DNA of 64,000 nucleotides. It comes from Ceratothoa steindachneri. Lineage: Eukaryota; Arthropoda; Malacostraca; Isopoda; Cymothoidae. The notes under the pieces are model-generated. The model saw only the letters and a list, made by a program, of their open reading frames with translations, was not told where the DNA came from and did not search any database. A program made the translations under genes and the position numbers. The DNA lies in assembly GCA_963969495.1 (NCBI GenBank), contig OZ018333.1:86221256-86285255 (forward strand), written 5' to 3'. Of the stretch, positions 33,817 through 43,337 are shown one piece after another (position 1 is the stretch's first letter; every line of letters starts with the position of its first letter).

Positions 33817-34137
33817 TTACGGAAATTTCTTTAGATAGGAGGGCGATAATACTAAATTTTTTATTGTTATATCCTTTTTTGCGAATGGGTTTTCTGGAAT
33901 TGGAGATAATGTTTGACTTTCTGGTTTCCAATATAAAGGGAGATTGTTGCGCTTTTGTAATAGTTCTCTTTGAATTCCAATAACAGTAAGAAGGTCTAAA
34001 TCTTCCGTATTAACAGCTTCTTTAGTGTATTGAAAAATAATACATCTATTAAGAGATTCAATTTTGGTTTTATTAAATATCGAATTTGGGATAGACTCTT
34101 TGTTTTTAAAATTTGGAATATTTCTATCCATTTTCAT
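33817..34137 (-). CDS. Small hypothetical protein
   Basis: About 106 residues from the ATG at 34,137, or 104 from a second ATG at 34,131. The apparent frame extends to 34,203, but that would run into the divergent gene. It is Pro/Asn/Lys-rich at the C-terminus (SPIPENPFAKKD) with no recognisable domain. Its start lies 8 bp from the ATG of the opposite-strand gene, so the two promoters must overlap the genes themselves. Confidence 0.55.
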   Translation of the reverse strand: MKMDRNIPNFKNKESIPNSIFNKTKIESLNRCIIFQYTKEAVNTEDLDLLTVIGIQRELLQKRNNLPLYWKPESQTLSPIPENPFAKKDITIKNLVLSPSYLKKFP

Positions 34138-34145
34138 ATAAAAGG

Positions 34146-35087
34146 ATGAAGAAGATATTGGAATCAATAAAAAATTATGATTTATATATTGAAAATATTT
34201 CAACTTGGAATAATAAAAAAACTTATCAACAAACTATACGAGAGGAAGAGGACGATACTACTGATTATACAGATGTATTATTAAATCTTAATTTTATTTT
34301 AAAGGATAAAATGATAAAAAATACATTTATTCCTTTGTTAAAATCATTGAATATAATGACAAAAAATTATAACAACATGGTACAATTTTTGTTCGAGTTT
34401 CTGATTGAAACATTTTTTAAACAATATAAAGATGTTGAAAAAAGAAGTCGAGAATTTAAGAAAATGGTAGAAACACCAAAATACGACGAAATTTTATTTA
34501 AAAATAATCCTATTATAAGTTCGCATTTTGATAGAGAAAACAGAATTATTTTATACTTGTTCACTTTTTATCTGTGCGTGTGGATTGATTTAAATTATAA
34601 CTCTACAATCGAAGGTATAGATAAAAAGCTACCACTTAAATCATTTGAGAAAAAGAAACTACTATTTGATAATGATATTCATATCGGAGAAATTCTTAAA
34701 TATTCACCGTTTAGAGTATGGAATAGTTTGAAAAATATAAAAGATAAAAATTTTGCCGATGTCAAAGTCATTTTGATATACATGGAAGAGGAGGCTGAAA
34801 TTTATACTGATTCAATCTTTTTAAACAAACTATTTCTTAGTTTTGGAAAAGAAAAAAATATTTTGGAGCTGATCACATCCGGTAAAGTTGTAATTATTAA
34901 TTTTCGCGATATTTGTTATGATAAAAATTTAATGTTTTGCATTAATAAAAATGTTTTGCGATTAATTATTGATAATCAATCTAGAAAAGTTAATATAATC
35001 ATTGTCGGTGAAAAAACAGAAGACATGTTTAAAACTTTACCTCAAACTATAAAAAATAAAATAAAACTATATAATTCCATTATTTAA
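34146..35087 (+). CDS. Hypothetical viral-type protein
   Basis: 313 residues from ATG 34,146; an earlier in-frame TTG at 34,113 is unlikely. Mostly alpha-helical and Lys/Asn/Ile-rich, with one hydrophobic stretch (IILYLFTFYLCVWIDL near residue 140) that could be a membrane helix or core helix. Toward the C-terminus, alternating hydrophobic beta-like segments (KVVIINFRDI, NIIIVGEK) suggest an alpha/beta domain. No family recognised. Intact, and followed by a 251-bp gap before the convergent gene. Confidence 0.65.
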   Translation: MKKILESIKNYDLYIENISTWNNKKTYQQTIREEEDDTTDYTDVLLNLNFILKDKMIKNTFIPLLKSLNIMTKNYNNMVQFLFEFLIETFFKQYKDVEKRSREFKKMVETPKYDEILFKNNPIISSHFDRENRIILYLFTFYLCVWIDLNYNSTIEGIDKKLPLKSFEKKKLLFDNDIHIGEILKYSPFRVWNSLKNIKDKNFADVKVILIYMEEEAEIYTDSIFLNKLFLSFGKEKNILELITSGKVVIINFRDICYDKNLMFCINKNVLRLIIDNQSRKVNIIIVGEKTEDMFKTLPQTIKNKIKLYNSII

Positions 35088-35338
35088 GTTAAAAGAAGAT
35101 GAAGTAAATTCTGAAATACAACACATATTTGAGAATTTAAGACTCTAATTTTGTTTTTCAAATTCTGTAACCCTTTAGCTAAAAAAGGTTTATAACAAAA
35201 TAGGTTCAATATTTTTAAATATAGGTATAGAAGCGCCATCGCCCTTATTGTTGATTTGTTGTTGTGAATTTTGTGTCTAATTTAATAATAAGTTTTCTAT
35301 ATATTTCTCACAATACAAAGATCGAAATATATTGGCCG

Positions 35339-36901
35339 TTAAGATTTTACTTTTATTAATATTTTGTTCCGCATTTGCAAACAGTTCCGGATGTAAGTAC
35401 GTAAAATATTCAAGGAAAAGTTAATTAGTGTTACAATTTTCTCAAAATTTAACTCTTTCCATACATTTGGAATCATTAGAAAGTAATAGGTCTTATCGTA
35501 TTCTACGATATATTTTAACCTTAATTCTCTATATTCGCCGATAACTTTTTTCTCTTTAATGGCTTTTTCATAACAATGTTCTAAAGTCTTTAATGTTTTA
35601 TAGTCAATATCATAATCGATATTGTCTTCTTCCATTAACAAATGACTATTAAAATTTTCTATTAAACTTTCAATCATATTAAAATTTTCCTGAAGATGGG
35701 AAACTGAATGATCTTTGTCAATCGTATTTGATTTATGAGTTTCGAAATTATGTTTAATTTTTAATTTATCATAACGGGATTTATCTATAAAAGAAAAAAG
35801 ATCAATCGAGACAGGAATGAAATTAATACTGGTTAAATCGCTAGAACTTATAACCCTTTTGCTTTCTAGATTTCTATCAATGGAATTATCGATTAATTTT
35901 GATATATATTTATTCTTATGATTATTTAAGTCGCTTTCATTATTTTTGGTTTCGTATTCGAAATAATTATTATAATATTCTATAATGGGTTTAATTATTC
36001 TTTTAATATAAGGTTGAGAAAAATTGTCTAAAGAGAATTTTGATATCTTTTTATTGTCTTTATTTATATTTTGCTGATGAATGTTTAAACTATTAGTTAT
36101 TGATTTGATATATATATCTGATAATAAAGACATCTGAAAAGTGATTATTTCTATATCCTCCTCTCCTAAATTTGGAAAAGTTGACAGAATTATATTACTG
36201 ATAAGTTTCGGTAAAGTATTTGTTATAAAGTTAAAAACAGGTGTATAGTTTATTTTTGTAACTGATAAATTAGTTTTCAATATATTATCATTACTTTTTA
36301 GGTATAACCAGCAATCCATTGGTGGTGGGTTTTTTTCGTCACTCCGGCAGCTTTTGTTGTGCAAAAAATCTATTGTGCTTCCATCGCCGTTTAAATGATG
36401 AAATAAAAATAAATGATAAAACTTTTTCATACACAAACTTGACGATGTGTATTTAATTATTTTCTTGGAATAAAATGGGTAAAAATTTAAAAGGTACGAA
36501 ACTAATTGCTTTTGATTAATATCATCATCAAACACAAAGTTTTGATTAATTATTTGTTTTAATATACCATCTATCTCCGTGTTCCCGATAAAAATACTTA
36601 GATTTTCAGTGATTCCTTTATAATCTTTATAGTTTTCTCGAGGAATTTTTACTGGTTCGCTAATTTGTTCATTATCACCGCCACCATCAATTAATTTCGG
36701 CTTAAAGAACTCACATTTTTCTTTTAGAATATGTATACATACTTCATCAACGGGGATATAACGACGATTGCTCTCATTATGAATTAATCGCTTATTACAT
36801 AAAAAAGGAGATGGATTCAATGTCTTTTTAATCTTATCATCGTCATCATCATCATTTAATAGGTAGAAATCTATATTAAAAAATCTAAATTTCGAAGGCA
36901 A
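35339..36901 (-). CDS. Hypothetical viral-type protein
   Basis: 520 residues, intact, starting MPSKFRFFNIDFYLL, with an acidic patch (DDDDDD) near residue 20 and many helical segments. I recognise no domain. Its first 31 bases overlap the end of the upstream gene in another frame (36,871-36,901), which suggests a cotranscribed pair. Because several neighbours are split by single-base shifts, a single fused gene is an alternative, but both ORFs have reasonable ends. Confidence 0.65.
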   Translation of the reverse strand: MPSKFRFFNIDFYLLNDDDDDDKIKKTLNPSPFLCNKRLIHNESNRRYIPVDEVCIHILKEKCEFFKPKLIDGGGDNEQISEPVKIPRENYKDYKGITENLSIFIGNTEIDGILKQIINQNFVFDDDINQKQLVSYLLNFYPFYSKKIIKYTSSSLCMKKFYHLFLFHHLNGDGSTIDFLHNKSCRSDEKNPPPMDCWLYLKSNDNILKTNLSVTKINYTPVFNFITNTLPKLISNIILSTFPNLGEEDIEIITFQMSLLSDIYIKSITNSLNIHQQNINKDNKKISKFSLDNFSQPYIKRIIKPIIEYYNNYFEYETKNNESDLNNHKNKYISKLIDNSIDRNLESKRVISSSDLTSINFIPVSIDLFSFIDKSRYDKLKIKHNFETHKSNTIDKDHSVSHLQENFNMIESLIENFNSHLLMEEDNIDYDIDYKTLKTLEHCYEKAIKEKKVIGEYRELRLKYIVEYDKTYYFLMIPNVWKELNFEKIVTLINFSLNILRTYIRNCLQMRNKILIKVKS

Positions 36902-38283
36902 ATTATAACTTTTTGGTCGTGTTTTTTGTTTTCATATTCATTTTTAAACCGATTCTCTAATATATTTTTTATTTGCAAAAACTTATCCTTTTCATTGAAG
37001 ATATAGTCTAGCTCTCTGTTAACGTTAAATTCAAACGGATATAAATCGGGTTCGATAAAAAACCATAATTGTGGCGACTTAAAAACTTTACAAATCCCGT
37101 TATTTTCGTGAGCAGAAATTAAGACGTTTGCTAAAAATTTATAATATTCCCATAAATTTATTTCTATTTCTTCATTAATAGTAGAATCCGATAATATCTT
37201 CAATATCTTTCGAACCAAACTAATAGTTTTATTCGCTTGCCATAAATTTTCTTTGTAAAATATATATAAAAGCGGTTCAATAATATCGAAACATTTGTTT
37301 GTATAAGCTAAACCAAACAGGTAATTCATTTTATCGAAAAAATAAACGTCAAAAAATAACGTTTTATATTCTTCATTATCATCCGATCGCATTATTTTAA
37401 CTATATGGGTTAACAATTCACGCTCTCTCAATTTGATATTATTAGAGAGATAGTCTTTCCAATTATAATCATCCTTTTTATAAAAAAATGGACAAAAAAA
37501 GTTATTAAAAAATAAAATTTCCTCCGAGTTCCTGAATTTATTATTTAAAAACGTAAAAGGTAATGTTTTATTATTAATTTCCGGAATAATTTCTTGGTTG
37601 ACGTTTTCATTGATATTTAATATATTACAATGATCACAGAGATAAAAAAGTTTGATATATCCCGCGTCGCTGGTAGTTTTCGAATCTTTCTGAATTTTAG
37701 CGCAGGCCCAGTATGTATGTTTATTTCGCTTATTTGATGACCTTTTAATAGGATTAATAACGTTATTATTAAAATCCTCGTCTTTGTTATCTAATAATTT
37801 TGTATATATACCTTCATCCATTCTGAGATTAATTTCTGGTTGAGAGGAGCTTCCCATTTTATGTATGGATGTTAAAAAACCTCGATAAATTGGGCTTTCA
37901 ATCGTTAATTTCATATCCGTAAAGACAAAAAAATGTTTTTTTTTAATAAATCCTATATTATTGTCGTTGGAAAAGAAGATTAATGGCACGTAAAAAATTT
38001 CTTTTTCATTATATTTATGTAATTTAGTAATAATGTTAAAATTGGTATTTAGGCAATCTAAAAAAGGATAAATACTTGTTGATTCTTCCACCGATGATTT
38101 TATTGATAATGTTTTAGTATTTTTTTTTATTTTCTCTACATCATTATACATTTTAATATGAATAGATGATAAAGATTGGTCAATTTCCCATTCGTTCACT
38201 ACACATTTTTGATATTCGGAGTTTGACTCTATAATATCTACACTCGATTGAACACACGAAATTGTAATTGGTTTGAAATGCAT
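36871..38283 (-). CDS. Hypothetical viral-type protein
   Basis: 470 residues, intact. It has scattered cysteines (YLCDHCNILN near residue 215, C-x2-C) and tryptophans. The helical C-terminal half contains a run near LLYIFYKENLWQANKTISLVR. No family recognised. It is the first gene of the minus-strand pair and begins at the edge of a 2-kb non-coding region that probably carries its promoter (A-rich 5' side, 38,284-38,340). Confidence 0.65.
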   Translation of the reverse strand: MHFKPITISCVQSSVDIIESNSEYQKCVVNEWEIDQSLSSIHIKMYNDVEKIKKNTKTLSIKSSVEESTSIYPFLDCLNTNFNIITKLHKYNEKEIFYVPLIFFSNDNNIGFIKKKHFFVFTDMKLTIESPIYRGFLTSIHKMGSSSQPEINLRMDEGIYTKLLDNKDEDFNNNVINPIKRSSNKRNKHTYWACAKIQKDSKTTSDAGYIKLFYLCDHCNILNINENVNQEIIPEINNKTLPFTFLNNKFRNSEEILFFNNFFCPFFYKKDDYNWKDYLSNNIKLRERELLTHIVKIMRSDDNEEYKTLFFDVYFFDKMNYLFGLAYTNKCFDIIEPLLYIFYKENLWQANKTISLVRKILKILSDSTINEEIEINLWEYYKFLANVLISAHENNGICKVFKSPQLWFFIEPDLYPFEFNVNRELDYIFNEKDKFLQIKNILENRFKNEYENKKHDQKVIICLRNLDFLI

Positions 38284-38475
38284 TATTCTGAACGAGAAAA
38301 AAAAAACAAAGATTATTTTTTTTTTAAATTCATTTTTTTGGAGTATTTATTTAATGTTAGGAATATAGTAACATTGTTCAGTTCTTTCTCAAACATCAAC
38401 GGAGATGGACAGTTTTTTCACAAAAACTATTGGATAGACCAATTACGATCGAATGACCAATCACCGACCTAAAAT

Positions 38476-38598
38476 AAAAGAGGGAATAATTTTACCATAT
38501 ATTATATATTAAACAGAGTACACCAATAAACTAAGGAAAAAGAGGGAATAATTTTACCATATATTATATATTAAACAGAGTACACCAATAAACTAAGG
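38476..38598. repeat. Perfect or near-perfect tandem duplication of about 61 bp
   Basis: The unit AGAGGGAATAATTTTACCAT plus about 40 following bases (ending CACCAATAAACTAAGG) occurs twice back to back. The near-identity indicates a recent duplication. Confidence 0.9.
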
Positions 38599-38754
38599 AT
38601 AGATTGTTTTTTTTTAATCTCACTCGTTAATAAAAACTCACCAAAGTAAAATAATACGTTAACGTAGCGAGCGAACGGGAGTAAACAATTATTTGTTCTT
38701 CTTCTTGAGAGTACAAAGACAGAATAACGCCAACGCCAACCTAGAGACTAGTGT

Positions 38755-39822
38755 GATTTTTGTAATCTGCTGTCACAGGATGTACATCCACCTTAGAATC
38801 GGATGTTACTCAAATGATGATTAAAAAATGATCTATCGTTTCCTATCTATTAAAACGTTTTTCATACAACCCATCCCCACCCCCGAAAATCACTGTACCC
38901 CCCAAAATATATTTATTATTTTCCACAAAGGATTATAAAAAAAAAAAATACGAATAACGAACACAAAGAGAAAAGGAGTTGTTGTTATCTTTTTTATTCC
39001 CCGTTTATTCTTTCATCTTTCCCCATTTTTCTATTCATTTTCTTCCTTTTTTCCCTACTTTTTTTTATGAAGTTTTTTTCTAAAAGGAAGAATACACCTT
39101 TAAACTAACTAAAATCTAACAATTTACCAGACTAACAATTTCTTTTTTTGTAATTTTAACACCTAAATCCCCCCCTTTCACTACCTTTTTATTTTTAACC
39201 ATTTAAATACTATGTATTGAAAAGAAATCTAAAATATAGAGTTAGTGTGTCCCGTGATAATTATAAACTTACCGTTCGTTTTTATTTTCAATAATCGAGA
39301 TGTGTGTGTATGTGTGCGATTAGGTTTCAAAAACTGAAACTATCTACCAAGGGAGGTAAAACTAGTATATTTGTATGAATTAATGACAAAAATTACAGTA
39401 AATATATGCAAATTATTCACGAGGTGTAGACGTTTCATGCTTCGAGACGCTTTATTTCCTTTTTAGGGATCATGTACTTCAAGCTGATCATTTTTTGCTT
39501 TGATTTTTATGGTTTTCGAGTACGAACAACGTTAAATAAGTCTAACAAAAATCAACTCGGAAATGAATGAAAAAATGATTGAAAAAAGAATAAAAGAGTG
39601 ATAACATTAAAAAATATGAGTAAATTTAGCCATTGAGTGAATGGAAAAAAAATATAGCCGCTAGAAGATTGTAAAATAGCAACAAGTTAAAATCTTTTCT
39701 ATATTTTGTTATTAATTCAAACATTTTTTTTACATATACTCCCCTCCCTCCCCTCCGCACATCCTGTTATACTCTCATTATCTCCAAGTAAACGTATCCG
39801 GTGTCAGCAGATTACAAAAACG
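38755..39822. repeat. Inverted repeat arms of about 24 bp spanning 1.07 kb
   Basis: The left arm (38,755-38,780) contains TTTTTGTAATCTGCTGTCAC and the right arm (39,797-39,822), reverse-complemented, contains TTTTTGTAATCTGCTGACAC. Similarity continues into GGAT with one more mismatch. The arms could be ends of a mobile element or paired binding sites; no ORF lies between them. Confidence 0.7.
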
Positions 39823-39866
39823 GATGAGGGAGGGAGGTAAGGAGTAGAGAGGGTAAGGTTTGCCTG

Positions 39867-39905
39867 TATATAAACGGTACCCTTTGGACAATCATCATTA
39901 TAGTC
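39867..39905 (+). promoter_or_regulatory. TATA-box promoter of the 40,325 gene
   Basis: TATATAAA at 39,867-39,874 is followed about 25-35 bp later by an initiator-like ATTATAGTCTG (39,897-39,907). The segment is notably GC-richer than the viral neighbourhood (ACGGTACCCTTTGGACA). Spacing fits an RNA polymerase II core promoter. Confidence 0.6.
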
Positions 39906-39997
39906 TGTCCTCATTAGAAGAACAAGAAGAATCCATCCCAGTTCTAGCCTTGTCTCGCTACTCGTCTCTCAGCTCACTTCATATAAGATATACTTAG

Positions 39998-40298
39998 GTA
40001 AGTTAAAAGTGATAATAACAACAATAGTGTCTTTTTTTTGTTTTTAACCGTGGTGATCAATCTTTTTTTTAATTCACATTGGAAAAGTTATTAATTTGTA
40101 ACCAAATGTAAAGATAGATTCTGAAAGTGTTTCGCCTCTCATGTTTTTGTTTTTAAAAGAATTATTCTTCCGTAGTGAACGATTTTTTGATCGTTTTTTT
40201 AATTTTCATTGGAAAAGTGAGTGCAATTAAAGATAGACAGGGAATTTTGTTGAATTGTTTTTGGTTTTAATAAAGTTTTTTTCTTTTTTTTCTTCTAG
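39998..40298 (+). other. Probable 5' UTR intron
   Basis: The donor AG/GTAAGTT begins at 39,998. The acceptor is a long pyrimidine tract ending TCTTCTAG at 40,298, followed 26 bp later by ATG 40,325. The intron is 301 bp. It contains an internal duplication of about 75 bp (40,043-40,125 resembles 40,175-40,245: TTGATC/GATCAATC, TTTTTAATT-CATTGGAAAAGT, AAAGATAGA). The sequence shows consensus sites only; splicing is inferred. Confidence 0.55.
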
Positions 40299-40324
40299 AT
40301 TTTTTTGAGAAATCGTTATTCAAA

Positions 40325-40981
40325 ATGGCTCAACTCCTACTCCCATTTTTCCAATACTTCTTCAACGATCCCGATCGTGAGTGGAAGAACTACCCGGTGA
40401 AGAAGGAGGAAAAGGACGTCTCCTTGGATAGCCATGTGAACATGTTGTTGCTTCGCCCTCTAACAAGGGTTGATATCCTTTATAAAAGGAACATCCAAAG
40501 GGGCACAACAATTGAATTTAAAAACCATATTTCTTTTTTAACATCAATTTTAACATTTCCTATAATCAAAAATTTCATTCAATTTGAAGATAGCGATTCT
40601 CGCGAACGCTTAAACATCGCGAGAATACACAAAAAAGTTTCAAACAGCATAACTTATTATTATTTCATTTTTATTCATTCTTTTCTAATTTTAGATAATC
40701 GATTTTCAGTGAGAATACTACTTTGTGACGAAATTGAGAGTTTATCAATTTTCATAAAGTGGTATTCTGACTTCTATTCGGCCGAACAAAGTAATAACGT
40801 TAAATTAAACAATCAATTTGTAAAATTTTTAGAAATTTGGGGTAGAGTTCCCACAAATGTAAAGGAAATTAAACATTTCCAGAACATGAATTCCAAAACA
40901 TTTATATGGAAGATTTTGTACTCCGATGGTGCGGAGGAGGCCGAAGAAGCTCAAAGAAAGCTAAAGCTTTTAGTTTTTTAA
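40325..40981 (+). CDS. Hypothetical protein of a two-copy family, with its own TATA promoter and spliced leader
   Basis: 218 residues from ATG 40,325 in good context (CAAAATGG). Residues 1-62 (MAQLLLPFFQYFF onward) use GC-richer codons. From residue about 63, codons become AT-rich like the viral genes. The C-terminal part (VKFLEIWGRVPTNVKEIK ... YSDG ... RKLKLLVF) recurs in a broken inverted copy at 41,407-41,630, and the segment WKNYPVKKEEKDV recurs at 41,359-41,400, which shows a duplicated gene family. No known domain. The promoter architecture suggests an early or host-dependent viral gene, or a captured promoter. Confidence 0.65.
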   Translation: MAQLLLPFFQYFFNDPDREWKNYPVKKEEKDVSLDSHVNMLLLRPLTRVDILYKRNIQRGTTIEFKNHISFLTSILTFPIIKNFIQFEDSDSRERLNIARIHKKVSNSITYYYFIFIHSFLILDNRFSVRILLCDEIESLSIFIKWYSDFYSAEQSNNVKLNNQFVKFLEIWGRVPTNVKEIKHFQNMNSKTFIWKILYSDGAEEAEEAQRKLKLLVF

Positions 40982-41358
40982 TAAAAATTCAAAAAAATAT
41001 GTGTGTATTATTAATTTCCTAGTGGACGATCATGTAAACATAATGATAAGTCGGTGAAAGGAGTAAAACAAATGAATATATCTTTAACACAAATAGAATG
41101 ATGAAGAATGAAAATAAAAAGAATTAAAGTCTGGTTCACTCCCCTCTTTTGAGATCAAAAATGAAAAAAAAAACAATTATTCGAGAAGAAGAGAAATTCT
41201 TGAAAGAAAAGTCTCTTTTGAAAACAGTTTGATGAACAATTAGGAAGGAAAACAGGCATGTGAAGGAAGTAAATTTACGCCTTCAAGAATAATGAAATGT
41301 TAAGCGTGATCAACTACTTCTTCTCACTTTTTTACTTTTGAAAATCGGAAAATTTTAG

Positions 41359-41400
41359 ATGGAAGAATTACCCGGCAAAGAAGGAGGAGAGGGATGTCTA
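41359..41400 (+). pseudogene. Fragment of the 40,325 family, N-terminal segment
   Basis: ATGGAAGAATTACCCGGCAA and the following AAGGAGGAGAGGGATGTC match 40,380-40,425 of the gene (GTGGAAGAACTACCCGGTGA, GAGGAAAAGGACGTC). The match is preceded by an acceptor-like AATTTTAG. Nothing else of the gene follows on this strand. Confidence 0.65.
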
Positions 41401-41406
41401 TATATT

Positions 41407-41630
41407 CTAAAAAACTTGAAGTTTTAATTTCCTCTTTGCCACGGTGGTTTCTTCACAGCCATCAGAATACAAAAAATCCAGCACAAATTTTTCTGAATTT
41501 TTAGTTTTATTTCTCTCACAGATTTAGGTATTTGACCCCATATTTCCAAAAATTTTACAATTTTATCATTTATTTTTTCACTGAACTTTGATTCTCTTAA
41601 ATAGAAACCAGAATAACATTTACAGTTTTG
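41407..41630 (-). pseudogene. Inverted, diverged copy of the C-terminal half of the 40,325 gene
   Basis: On the minus strand, from about 41,580 to the stop at 41,407-41,409, it reads VKFLEIWGQIPKSVREIK, then after a shift YSDGCEETTVAKRKLKLQVF and stop. These correspond to VKFLEIWGRVPTNVKEIK and YSDGAEEAEEAQRKLKLLVF in the intact gene. Similarity continues more weakly to 41,630. Non-synonymous divergence is moderate, so this is an old paralogue now broken by at least one frameshift. Confidence 0.75.
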
Positions 41631-41660
41631 TACACTCTTTTTTTTTTCATTGAATTACAA

Positions 41661-41661
41661 T

Positions 41662-41702
<41 letters not shown>
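41661..41702. repeat. (TA)n(GT)n compound microsatellite
   Basis: About seven TA units followed by about thirteen GT units. It is typical of eukaryotic chromosomal DNA, which supports integration of the viral block in a host genome. Confidence 0.9.
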
Positions 41703-41944
41703 CCCATTGGAGGAAAGAAATTTCTATAATGCTGGAAAAAATAAGAAGTTGAATTAATTTCATTTTTCCAAACGAAGTAGAACGAAATCCCATTTATGAT
41801 TGGTATTCAACCAAATCCCATAGCAGTGAATATTAATAAATACGAGAAAAAAATTAGCATTTGAAAAAAGAATGAACAGACAAATAACGAAATAGTGGGA
41901 AGATATCAGTTGTTTGTGTATACAATACACCAGTTGGCTTTGAG

Positions 41945-42065
41945 CGGGTTAGAAGAGGGAGATTCGCGGACTCAGAAAATGTTCACACATTCGTTAATAA
42001 TGTAATCTCACTTAACAACAGAAGAGAAATCTTTCGCATCAGAAAATTCGGTTGGTGTAACTCTC
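41945..42065 (+). pseudogene. Fanzor fragment (zinc-region to RuvC-III part)
   Basis: GAAGAGGGAGATTCGCGGAC and TCAGAAAATGTTCACACATTC match 63,690-63,735 of the Fanzor gene (AAGAGGGAGATTCGAGGACT, CAGAAAATGTTTTCACATTC). Weaker collinear similarity continues (AATCTCAC...AACAGAAGAG...TTCGGTTGG) to the region encoding NRDSIGA in the other copy. The reading frame is destroyed. It is a relic of a second, older Fanzor copy. Confidence 0.65.
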
Positions 42066-42185
42066 CTTTCTTCTTATTACTTTTTTGAAAAGGTATACAT
42101 ATAAAAACATTCAAATCATCATCATCATTTTATTGACATACACACAACTTATAGAATTGTTATGGACGTTAATTTCTCAGTTTAA

Positions 42186-42389
42186 TTAAATTTTATTCAT
42201 AAAATAAGTATTAATCTTTTGACGAATTTCGCTTCGTTGTAATTTCGAAAGTTTTTTGAAGGGCGGTAAATCGTTTTTCATTAAATATCCGTTTATCTTC
42301 TCCCAATATAATTTTCGTAATCTAGAGAAGAGTTTTCCATTGTGTTCTAAAGACTTATTTTTATGAAAGTCCAATTCTACTTCATTCAT
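42186..42389 (-). CDS. Small hypothetical protein
   Basis: 67 residues with ATG, Lys-rich and helical (LRKLYWEKINGYLMKNDL). No domain recognised and no clear neighbour relationship. It may instead be the remnant of a longer gene together with 42,586-42,870 on the same strand; the stretch between them is stop-containing in this frame. Confidence 0.35.
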   Translation of the reverse strand: MNEVELDFHKNKSLEHNGKLFSRLRKLYWEKINGYLMKNDLPPFKKLSKLQRSEIRQKINTYFMNKI

Positions 42390-42585
42390 GTCAGATTCAG
42401 ATTTCCCTATAGATTTTAAATAGAGATTGAAAAAAATTGGAAAGATATATTGTTTTTGCTTGATAAAATTTTATTTTTGTACTCTTTCATTTGTGAATTC
42501 CGTGTTGAACAATTGCCGATATTTGTATATTTGTTTAGTTGAAAGTTTCTATTTACAGGGTATTTTCCATTCCATTAAATATTTG

Positions 42586-42870
42586 TCAAAACTTGCCCAA
42601 TAATGTCTTCTCAAACGATAAAATTCTTCTCTTTTTTCTTCTAACGCCCTTTTTTTCATACATTTCCACTTCTTCCTTTTTCATATTATTCTCACATTTT
42701 CCAATCGAATTTAAATATTCTTTGAAAAATATTTGGAAAATGAACTGTTTTCGCAAATCTGGGTTTGAATTTCTAGACCTTTCATTCATGAAATCAAAGA
42801 ATTTTTGCCTCAGTTTTAATAATTTTCGAAAATCAGCCTGAATCTCTTTTTTTTTCAAATCCCTTTTCAT
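42586..42870 (-). CDS. Small hypothetical basic protein
   Basis: 94 residues, Lys/Arg/Glu-rich with runs such as KKGVRRKKRR and a helical centre. No recognisable domain. The sequence continues open beyond it only briefly, so it could be a relic. Between 42,871 and 43,337 there is only AT-rich sequence plus a G-rich and GGC-repeat patch (43,012-43,045). Confidence 0.3.
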   Translation of the reverse strand: MKRDLKKKEIQADFRKLLKLRQKFFDFMNERSRNSNPDLRKQFIFQIFFKEYLNSIGKCENNMKKEEVEMYEKKGVRRKKRRILSFEKTLLGKF

Positions 42871-43337
42871 TGATAAAATTCCAAAATAATGGATAATATT
42901 CTCTGTTTTTGAAAAGTTTCATGGTTTTTTAAGGAAAATAAACAAAATTAAAACCAGCCCGTTAATATTAATTATAAAAAAAATATTTATTATATTTGTT
43001 TTGTTTTTCGAGTGGGGGGGGGAGGGCAGCGGCGGCAGGAGTAGGGTATGTTTTTTCTAACTCTAAATTTAATCTTCTCTTAAAAAACGGGAAATAATTT
43101 TTGAAAACCACTTATTAAATTTATTTTTTTAAAATTATTATTAATAATAATTAAATTTGTGGTTTTAGAAAATTTCTTTTATTCTCGAAACTAAATTTAG
43201 GCTTTAAAAAATTGATACCTACTTTGTAACGTTATGCGGGTTCCTGAATTTACATTTATTCTGTTCTGGAATTGTACAATCACCACCCTGAATTTGTCTA
43301 AAAATTTGTTAAAACGCCCAGTCTATATATCCATCCT

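Larger units (their letters stand above)
38284..40324. other. 2-kb non-coding, probably regulatory region
   Basis: No credible ORF. It holds a tandem duplication (38,476-38,598), a pair of long inverted repeats (38,755-38,780 and 39,797-39,822), homopyrimidine tracts, and at its right end a promoter and spliced leader for the plus-strand gene at 40,325. It also separates divergent transcription units. Confidence 0.6.

Noticed and set aside
35339..38283. The two adjacent minus-strand genes as one frameshifted gene
   Set aside because: Both have ATG starts and sensible ends and overlap by only 31 bp; nothing in the overlap shows coding character moving from one frame to the other.
42539..42841. 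100-codon plus-strand ORF rich in Phe and Ser
   Set aside because: It lies opposite the Lys/Glu-rich frame at 42,586-42,870 and mirrors it; the minus frame has more protein-like composition.
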